64,000 bases of DNA. Source: PBB1 sp040400875 (GTDB lineage Bacteria > Pseudomonadota > Gammaproteobacteria > Burkholderiales > Burkholderiaceae_C). The notes beneath the pieces were generated by a model. It worked only from the letters and a program-made list of their open reading frames with translations, did no database searches and had not been told where the DNA came from. This document shows positions 58,272 to 64,000 of the stretch, one piece after another (within the stretch, counting starts at the first letter, position 1; the number at the start of each line of letters is the position of its first letter). The translations under genes and the position numbers were made by a program. The stretch spans positions 27,089 to 91,088 of the forward strand of contig JBBAPK010000007.1 of the NCBI GenBank assembly GCA_040400875.1, in the 5' to 3' direction.

Positions 58272-59666
58272 TCAGCTGCCCGCGATTTTCATGGACTCGA
58301 CCAGCACCGAGCCCATGGTTTTTCCACCCATGGTGTAGGCGTCGGCGCCCACCGCCGCGATGCCGCGCAGCATGTCCTTCACGTTGCCGGCGATGGTGAT
58401 CTCGTGCACCGGGTAGGCGATGCGCCCGCGCTCGACCCAAAAACCCGCTGCGCCGCGCGAATAGTCGCCGGTCACATGGTTCACGCCCTGCCCCATCAGC
58501 TCGGTCACGAACAAGCCACGGTCCAGCTTGCGCAGCATGGCGTCGAGGTCATCCTCGGGGCGCGTCAGGCGGCTGGTGAGCGACAGGTTGTGCGAGCCGC
58601 CGGCGTTGCCCGTGGTGCGCATGCCCAACTTGCGCGCCGAGTAGCTCGAAAGAAAGTAACCCTGAGCCACGCCGGCATCGACCACGCGACGCGAGCGTGT
58701 CGCCACGCCTTCGTCGTCGAACGGCGCGCTGGACTTGCCGCGACGCAGGTGCGGGTCCTCGTCGATGTCGATGTGCGGCGCCATCACCGTCTGACCGAGG
58801 CAATCCAGCAGAAAGCTCGACTTGCGGTACAGCGCCCCGCCGCTGACCGCCTGCACATAGGCGCCGAGCAGGCCGGCGGCCAGCGTCGACTCGAACAGCA
58901 CCGGTGCTACGCGGGTCTTGATCTTGCGGGCCTTCAGTCGCGACAAGGCGCGCTCGGCGGCATAGCGTCCCACCGCCTCCGGCGCGGCCAGGTCATCGGC
59001 CGAGCGCATCGAGCAGTACCAGGCGTCGCGCTGCATGTCGTCGCCACCGCGGCCCGGCAGCGAGGCGATCGGCGCCACCGACATCGAGTGCCGCGAGCTG
59101 GCATAGCCGCCACGAAATCCGCGGCTGTTGCCCGCGAAGAAGTGTGACTGCTGCGCCGACACGCCCGCGCCTTCGGAGTTGGTGATGCGCGCATCGACCG
59201 TCAATGCCGCCTGCTCGCAGCGCATCGCCATCTCGGCCGCGCCCTTGGCATCGATGGCCCAGGGATGAAACAAATCCAGATCCTTCAGCGCCGCCTTGGC
59301 GGTGACGAGGTCACGCTTGGCGGGCAGGCCAGCCTCAGGGTCCTTGGCGGTGAAGCGGGCGATGTCGTGCGCGGCACGCACCGTTTGCTCAAGGGCCGCG
59401 GGCGAGAAGTCGGACGTGCTGGCGTGACCGCGTCGCTGCCCCGCAAACACCGACACGCTGATCGACTTGTCGCGGTTGCGCTCGACGTTCTCGAGATCGC
59501 CCTTGCGCACCGACACCGACAGCCCGACGCCCTCGGACACCTCGGCGCTGGCTTCGCTGGCGCCGATCTTCTGGGCCACGCGCAGCGCGTCTTCGACGAG
59601 TTGCTGGAAGTCGGCGCGCGAATAGGCAAACCCGGTGGATGACGACGGCAAGGTCTGGCTGGACAT
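58272..59666 (-). CDS. pmbA: TldE/PmbA metalloprotease-complex subunit
   Basis: A 464-residue protein of the TldD/PmbA family. Motifs include ASAEVSEGVGLSVSVRKGDL, the central GGALYRKSSFLLD, VDAGVAQGYFLSSYSARKLG and NHVTGDYSRGAAGFWVERG. TldD-TldE heterodimers degrade unfolded peptides and process microcin precursors; the TldE partner lacks the metal site, in agreement with no HExxxH seen here. The start at 59666 gives the family N-terminus. tldD is not in this window. Confidence 0.93.
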   Translation of the reverse strand: MSSQTLPSSSTGFAYSRADFQQLVEDALRVAQKIGASEASAEVSEGVGLSVSVRKGDLENVERNRDKSISVSVFAGQRRGHASTSDFSPAALEQTVRAAHDIARFTAKDPEAGLPAKRDLVTAKAALKDLDLFHPWAIDAKGAAEMAMRCEQAALTVDARITNSEGAGVSAQQSHFFAGNSRGFRGGYASSRHSMSVAPIASLPGRGGDDMQRDAWYCSMRSADDLAAPEAVGRYAAERALSRLKARKIKTRVAPVLFESTLAAGLLGAYVQAVSGGALYRKSSFLLDCLGQTVMAPHIDIDEDPHLRRGKSSAPFDDEGVATRSRRVVDAGVAQGYFLSSYSARKLGMRTTGNAGGSHNLSLTSRLTRPEDDLDAMLRKLDRGLFVTELMGQGVNHVTGDYSRGAAGFWVERGRIAYPVHEITIAGNVKDMLRGIAAVGADAYTMGGKTMGSVLVESMKIAGS

Positions 59667-59823
59667 GGGTGGTGGTGTGGAGTTGAGTTGCGGCCGGGGC
59701 CGCCAATGAAGGGGGGCCGTGTGGGCCCGCGGGAGGTCAAGCGCTCGGCTCGAAACCTCGTGGCTATGATACCGACCGCCTTGTTCGCCGCGCGCGCGGC
59801 CCCCGCCTGAGGCCCCACCCCCG

Positions 59824-60423
59824 ATGCCACCGATTGATTCCGAAGATCCGTCCGACGCGAGCACCATTCCCCTGTGGCTCACCCGGCCCAGCAAAACCCG
59901 CCGCAAGAAGGATTCGCACGACCTGCAAGACCTGGGCGAAGCGCTGGTGGCCATGCCCGATGGCAGGCTCGTCGACCTGCCGATGGACGAGAGCCTGCTC
60001 GACGCGATACGCCAGTACCGCGTCACCCGCACCCACGAGGGACGCCGTCGCCAGATGCAGTACATCGGCAAGCTCATGCGCCGCAACGACCCCGAGCCGC
60101 TGCGCGAAGCGGTGGCCGCGATGCAGCTCGGTCAGGCCAAGGACGCGCTGGCGCTGCACGATGCCGAACGCTGGCGCAACGAACTGATCGCCAGCGACAG
60201 CGCCCTCGACACCTGGCTGGTCGAACACCCGCAGGCCGACGTGCAGCAGTTGCGCAGCCTCATCCGTGCCGCGCGCAAGGACGCGTCAGTGGCCCCCGAG
60301 CAGCGCAGCGGCAAGGCGTTTCGCGAGCTGTTCAGGTTTCTTCGTCAGAACCCCAGCGCCTCGGCTGCGGGAACAGACCCTGACGCCAACGACGACAACA
60401 ACGACGACGAGCAAGACGCATGA
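59824..60423 (+). CDS. darP: Ribosome-associated assembly factor DarP (YjgA)
   Basis: A 199-residue DUF615 protein. RPSKTRRKKDSHDLQDLGEA near the start, then LPMDESLLDAIRQYR and RRRQMQYIGKLMRRNDPEPL are the conserved core. A long acidic C-terminal tail (Asp/Asn-rich) is present. It helps late maturation of the 50S subunit in E. coli. GAGG precedes the ATG. It is divergent from pmbA and overlaps mog by four bases (ATGA). Confidence 0.92.
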   Translation: MPPIDSEDPSDASTIPLWLTRPSKTRRKKDSHDLQDLGEALVAMPDGRLVDLPMDESLLDAIRQYRVTRTHEGRRRQMQYIGKLMRRNDPEPLREAVAAMQLGQAKDALALHDAERWRNELIASDSALDTWLVEHPQADVQQLRSLIRAARKDASVAPEQRSGKAFRELFRFLRQNPSASAAGTDPDANDDNNDDEQDA

Positions 60424-61025
60424 GCGATGCCGCAGGCGCCCCGCTCGATGCGGTGCGCATCGGCATCGTCTCAATCAGCGACCGTGCCTCGGCCGGCGTC
60501 TACGAGGACAAGGGCGTGCCGGCGTTGCAAGACTGGCTGGCCCGCGCGCTGCGCAATCCGGTGATCTGGGAAACCCGGCTGATCCCCGACGACCAAGCCG
60601 GCATCAGTGCTGCGCTGTGCGAACTGATCGACACCGCCGGCTGCAACTTGGTGCTGACCACCGGCGGCACCGGCCCTACCCCGCGCGATGTGACACCCGA
60701 GGCCACGCTGGCGGTGGCGCACAAGGTGTTGCCGGGCTTTGGCGAGCAAATGCGCAGCATCAGTCTGAACTTCGTGCCCACCGCGATCCTGTCGCGGCAG
60801 GTGGCGGTGGTGCGCGGCGCGGCCTTGATCATCAACCTGCCCGGTCAGCCCAAATCGATCGCCGAGACCCTGCAGGGCCTGCCCGCTGCCACACCCGCGG
60901 TGCCCGGTATCTTTGCGGCGGTGCCGTATTGCGTGGACCTGATCGGCGGGCCGTGGATCGAGACCGATCCCGCGCTGTGCGTGGCGTTTCGGCCGAAGTC
61001 GGCTCAGCGACCCCAGCGGGGTTGA
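60420..61025 (+). CDS. mog: Molybdopterin adenylyltransferase
   Basis: A 201-residue MogA-type enzyme that adenylates molybdopterin before MoeA inserts molybdate. RIGIVSISDRASAGVYEDKG at the start, VLTTGGTGPTPRDVTPEAT in the middle and INLPGQPKSIAETLQGL are family signatures. Its start overlaps the end of darP, so translation is linked to it. It is apart from moeA/moaD/moaE and moaA in this window. Confidence 0.93.
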   Translation: MSDAAGAPLDAVRIGIVSISDRASAGVYEDKGVPALQDWLARALRNPVIWETRLIPDDQAGISAALCELIDTAGCNLVLTTGGTGPTPRDVTPEATLAVAHKVLPGFGEQMRSISLNFVPTAILSRQVAVVRGAALIINLPGQPKSIAETLQGLPAATPAVPGIFAAVPYCVDLIGGPWIETDPALCVAFRPKSAQRPQRG

Positions 61026-61043
61026 TTCAGCTGGCCAGCGCGC

Positions 61044-61826
61044 TCACTTGACCAGCCGGGTCAAGCCCGCTGCGTCGAACTGCTCGGTGGTTTGCGCATC
61101 GGCCGGCACGCACGCAGTCGATGCCGCGTCGCTGCGCGGCGATCCAGACAGCGTCTCGATCGCCTGCCACAGCATCGTGATCTGGTGCTCCTGCGCGGCG
61201 GCATGGTCGATCAGCGACTTCATCGCCTGGGCCACCGGGTCGTCGCCCTGGGTGATGCCGTAGGCCGAAAAACCCAGCTTGGCCGCGGTCTCCTCGCGCT
61301 GCGCGTCCACCTGCGCGTCGATCACCCGCGCCGGGTTGCCCACCGCCGTGGCACCGTCAGGCACCGCCTTGAGCACCACCGCGTTGGAGCCGATGCGCGC
61401 GTTGTCGCCCACCGTGAAGCCGCCGAGCACCTGCGAATTGGCGCCCACGATGACTCCGTTGCCCAGCGTCGGGTGGCGCTTGGCGCCTTTCCACAACGAG
61501 GTGCCGCCCAGGGTGACGCCTTGGTAAATGGTGCAGTCGTCGCCGACCTCGGCGGTCTCGCCGATCACCACGCCCATGCCGTGGTCGATGAACACGCGCC
61601 GGCCGATCTTCGCGCCGGGGTGGATCTCGATGCCCGAGAAAAACCGACCCAGATGCGAGACAAAGCGCCCCAGCCAATGCAGGTCGCTCACCCAGCAACC
61701 GTGCGCCAGCCGATGGAACATCAGCGCGTGCAGCCCGGGATAGCAGGTAAGCACCTCGAATCCGCTGCGCGCAGCGGGGTCGCGCTCGAGGATGCAGGCG
61801 ATGTCTTCGCGTAGGCGCTTGAACAT
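61044..61826 (-). CDS. cysE: Serine O-acetyltransferase
   Basis: A 260-residue enzyme that makes O-acetylserine for cysteine synthesis. The N-terminal helical part ends with LARFL-like segments (WLGRFVSHLGRF). A left-handed beta-helix follows with IDHGMGVVIGETAEVGDDCT (catalytic His-Asp) and the hexapeptide repeats VGANSQVLGGFTVGDNARIG. The C-terminal tail is longer than the classic form and lacks the usual Ile end. It is next to trmJ, a frequent pairing. Confidence 0.94.
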   Translation of the reverse strand: MFKRLREDIACILERDPAARSGFEVLTCYPGLHALMFHRLAHGCWVSDLHWLGRFVSHLGRFFSGIEIHPGAKIGRRVFIDHGMGVVIGETAEVGDDCTIYQGVTLGGTSLWKGAKRHPTLGNGVIVGANSQVLGGFTVGDNARIGSNAVVLKAVPDGATAVGNPARVIDAQVDAQREETAAKLGFSAYGITQGDDPVAQAMKSLIDHAAAQEHQITMLWQAIETLSGSPRSDAASTACVPADAQTTEQFDAAGLTRLVK

Positions 61827-61889
61827 GGATCGGTGGTGGGTGAGTCGTTGGGCAGTCTAGCCGCTGACGTGCACGCGGTGCGGTGCGCC

Positions 61890-62636
61890 TCAGCCTCGTT
61901 TTTGAACGGCCTTGGCGATGCCGCGCAGCAGGTGGATTTCTTCTTCGCTCAACTGCAGCCGATTGAGCGCCTGGTGCAGCCGCGGCAGCAGCTTTTGCGG
62001 TTGCTGCGGGTTCATGAAGCCGATCTCCACGAGCACCTGCTGCCAGTGATCCAGCGCGCCTTGCACCGCCACCGCATCGGCCAGATGGACGTCGGTGGTG
62101 CGCGGCACCACGCCGAAGCCGCCCAGCGCCTGTCGCCAGTCGTAGGCGATCAACTGCACCGCCTGCGCCAGGTTGAGCGATCCGTATCCCGGCGCGGTCG
62201 GGATGCTCAGACACGCATGGCACTTGTAGACATCGTCGTTGCTCATGCCGTAGCGCTCGCAGCCGAACACGAAGGCCACGCGGTGAGCGCTGGGTGCCAG
62301 GGTGGCAAACAGCTCGCGCGGCGCGTGGGTGGGCGGGCCAAAGTCGCGCGGCGTCATCGCGGTGGCGCAGGCGTAGGTGATGCCATCGAGCGCTTCGGCC
62401 AGTGTTTCAACCACCCGCGCACCGCCCAGCACATCGAGCGCGCCGCTGGCCAGCGAAATCGCCTCGGCCTTGTTCTTGACGTTGGGGTAGCGCGGGGCCA
62501 CCAGCACCAGATCGCCAAAGCCCATCACCTTCATCGCCCTGGCAGTCGCACCCACATTGCCGGGGTGGCTGGTGCCCAGCAGCACGAAGCGGGTCGTGTC
62601 GGGCGGCAGATCAGGGTTTTCGAGTGGGGATGGCAT
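61890..62636 (-). CDS. trmJ: tRNA (cytidine/uridine-2'-O-)-methyltransferase TrmJ
   Basis: A 248-residue SPOUT-class methyltransferase that methylates the ribose at tRNA position 32. RFVLLGTSHPGNVGATARAM is motif 1 (N and R near the start), AFVFGCERYGMSND is motif 2 and YGSLNLAQAVQLIAYDW is motif 3 with the knot. The C-terminal helical tail has SEEEIHLLRGI. The start at 62636 has AGAGG upstream; a longer frame lacks support. It is divergent from suhB. Confidence 0.93.
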   Translation of the reverse strand: MPSPLENPDLPPDTTRFVLLGTSHPGNVGATARAMKVMGFGDLVLVAPRYPNVKNKAEAISLASGALDVLGGARVVETLAEALDGITYACATAMTPRDFGPPTHAPRELFATLAPSAHRVAFVFGCERYGMSNDDVYKCHACLSIPTAPGYGSLNLAQAVQLIAYDWRQALGGFGVVPRTTDVHLADAVAVQGALDHWQQVLVEIGFMNPQQPQKLLPRLHQALNRLQLSEEEIHLLRGIAKAVQKRG

Positions 62637-62749
62637 GGGGCCCTCTAAACTCTTGATTATCGGAACGCCGTTGACGCCGGCGCGTTTCACGTCCTCTCGG
62701 GGGCCGCTCTTAATTCCTGCCAGCCCCTTCACCCACCCAAGGTTGCCCC

Positions 62750-63751
62750 ATGTCGCAAGCGCTCCATCCCATGCTCAACATCGCCATCAAGGCGGCTCGC
62801 GCGGCAGGAAGCATCATCAACCGGGCTTCGCTCGACCTCGACTTGCTCACCATCAGCAGCAAGGCGCCCAACGACTTCGTGACCGAGGTCGACAAGGCGG
62901 CCGAGAACGCGATCATCGACGTGCTGCTGCAGGCCTATCCCGGCCACGGCATCCTCGCCGAGGAGTCGGGCAGGGAGCGCGGCGCGAGAGACAGCGACTA
63001 CGTCTGGATCATCGATCCGCTGGACGGCACCACCAACTTCATCCACGGCTTTCCGGTCTATGCGGTGTCGATCGCGCTGGCCTTCAAGGGCCAAGTGCAG
63101 CAAGCCGTGGTGTACGACCCGTCGCGCAACGACCTGTTCTTTGCCTCAAAGGGGCGCGGTGCCTTTCTCAACGACAAGCGGCTTCGCGTGTCCAAGCGCA
63201 TCCGCATGAACGAGGCGTTGATCGGCACCGGCTTTCCGTTTCGCAAGGGCGACAACTTCAAGCGCTACGTGAAGATGTTTGAAGCGGTGATGCAAAACTG
63301 CGCTGGCCTGCGGCGCCCGGGGGCTGCCGCGCTCGACCTGTGCTACGTGGCGGCGGGCTATTACGACGGCTTCTTCGAGACCGGTCTGCACCCCTGGGAC
63401 ATCGCCGCCGGTTCGCTGATGATCACCGAGGCCGGCGGTCTGATCGGCAACTTCACGGGCGACGCCGACTTTCTCTACCAGCGCGAAGTCGTCGCCGGCA
63501 ACCCCAAGATCTACGGCCAGCTGGTGCACACGTTGGCGCCCTACACGCAAATCAGCCACGGCGAGGCGGCGGCGCCGCACGCCGATGCCGCCGTCCCACT
63601 CAGCCCCGAAGCCGCGCTGGCGCTGTCGGTGGGCGCTGACGACGCGGCTGTCGCCCCTGAGGCTGCCGCGGTTGAAGCCGCACCGGAAAAGAAAAAGGCC
63701 GTGCGCATTCGCAAGGCCGATCCGCCCAGCTCCGACGACGCGCCTTTTTGA
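62750..63751 (+). CDS. suhB: Inositol-1-monophosphatase (SuhB) with extended tail
   Basis: A 333-residue protein. The phosphatase core (1-265) has the metal sites AEESG (E71) and WIIDPLDGTTNFIHG (D89, D92), then ALDLCYVAAGYYDGFFE and WDIAAGSLMITEAGG. It hydrolyses inositol monophosphate and, in E. coli, also assists rRNA transcription antitermination. The last 65 residues are an Ala/Pro/Glu-rich tail ending in a Lys/Arg cluster and SSDDAPF, beyond the normal family length. AAGG precedes the ATG. Confidence 0.93.
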   Translation: MSQALHPMLNIAIKAARAAGSIINRASLDLDLLTISSKAPNDFVTEVDKAAENAIIDVLLQAYPGHGILAEESGRERGARDSDYVWIIDPLDGTTNFIHGFPVYAVSIALAFKGQVQQAVVYDPSRNDLFFASKGRGAFLNDKRLRVSKRIRMNEALIGTGFPFRKGDNFKRYVKMFEAVMQNCAGLRRPGAAALDLCYVAAGYYDGFFETGLHPWDIAAGSLMITEAGGLIGNFTGDADFLYQREVVAGNPKIYGQLVHTLAPYTQISHGEAAAPHADAAVPLSPEAALALSVGADDAAVAPEAAAVEAAPEKKKAVRIRKADPPSSDDAPF

Positions 63752-63825
63752 AGCCCGCCCGGCGCTTCGGGCCGGACCGCGGGCACGCTGTGCGCGGTGA
63801 TCCAGCTGAGCATCCCTGAGCGGCT

Positions 63826-64000
63826 GCCACACCCTCACCCCAACCCCCCCCCGCTGGGCGGGAGAGGGAGTTAATGCATGGCCTCCTCTCCCGCTGGCGG
63901 GAGAGGGAGCCAAGACACCATCGCCCGCGTCGCGGGAGGTGGCTGTTCAAGTTCCCTCTCCCTGAGGGAGAGGGCGTCATTCAAGTTCCCTCTCCCTGAG
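63826..64000. repeat. Cluster of palindromic intergenic repeats
   Basis: At least three units carry the theme CCCTCTCCC ... GGGAGAGGG. One has perfect 10-bp arms CCTCTCCCGC/GCGGGAGAGG (63885-63906). One has 9-bp arms CCCTCTCCC-TGA-GGGAGAGGG (63954-63974). A degenerate unit lies at 63844-63870. A 21-bp sequence at 63946-63966 recurs exactly at 63980-64000, where the window ends. Similar repeats occur between genes in many proteobacteria. They may also serve as message ends for suhB. Confidence 0.8.

Noticed and set aside
63826..64000. CRISPR array
   Set aside because: Repeats are palindromes of irregular spacing without unique spacers of constant length, and no cas gene is seen.

Overview
The window looks like chromosome from a GC-rich betaproteobacterium, most likely order Burkholderiales and close to Comamonadaceae. 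This rests on gene content and order: an alaA-hom-thrC-moeA-moaD-moaE run, pmbA-darP-mog, rpsU-yqeY, bcp followed by a PIN-PhoH gene, divergent ppsA/ppsR, and a RelA with a degenerate HD domain. No rRNA gene is present to fix the genus. A run of 100 N at 190-289 shows this is a scaffolded draft assembly.

Region by region. 1-6.9 kb is an accessory catabolic region: a truncated flavin-dependent (LLM) monooxygenase, an aldehyde dehydrogenase, a glutathione transferase and two different flavin reductases on the minus strand, a divergent LysR regulator, then a class III CoA-transferase and a CitE-like lyase preceded by a coupled 21-codon ORF. 7-13.4 kb holds tRNA-Val(GAC) with its terminator, a SPOR-type membrane protein, relA, an alpha/beta hydrolase, bdhA and a SIMPL-domain protein. 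13.6-18.4 kb holds an OmpR/EnvZ-type two-component system and ispF/ispD. Between envZ and ispF sits a lone glycosyltransferase gene bracketed by a 105-bp direct repeat made of the envZ-ispF junction itself. 18.4-31.9 kb holds mfd, serB, an RraA-like protein, an MFS transporter, the NAD genes nadA, nadC and nadB with a ComFB protein among them, and clpB with a sigma-32-type promoter.

32.1-40.6 kb reads as one long minus-strand operon: alaA, hom, thrC, moeA, moaD, moaE, crcB, a Bcr/CflA transporter and a methyltransferase, most joined by short overlaps. 40.6-49.3 kb carries an Mth938-type protein, bcp, a PIN-PhoH gene preceded by a leader terminator, an exported LigE-type DNA ligase, prpE and acuI (propionate/acrylate-CoA metabolism), an NlpC/P60 peptidase and moaA. 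49.3-57 kb carries ppsA with its regulator ppsR, a BaiN-type flavoprotein, rpsU-yqeY and a TRAP transporter of the 2-oxo-acid (TakP) type whose binding-protein gene is convergent with its membrane genes. 57-64 kb carries pmbA, darP, mog, cysE, trmJ and suhB, and ends in a cluster of palindromic repeats.

Most of the window is housekeeping. The parts most worth a second look are the repeat-bracketed glycosyltransferase cassette, the flavin-dependent catabolic cluster at the left edge, the terminator-bearing leader of phoH, and several small regulatory structures. Molybdenum-cofactor genes occur at three separate loci (moeA/moaD/moaE, moaA, mog), which suggests the cell makes molybdoenzymes encoded elsewhere.
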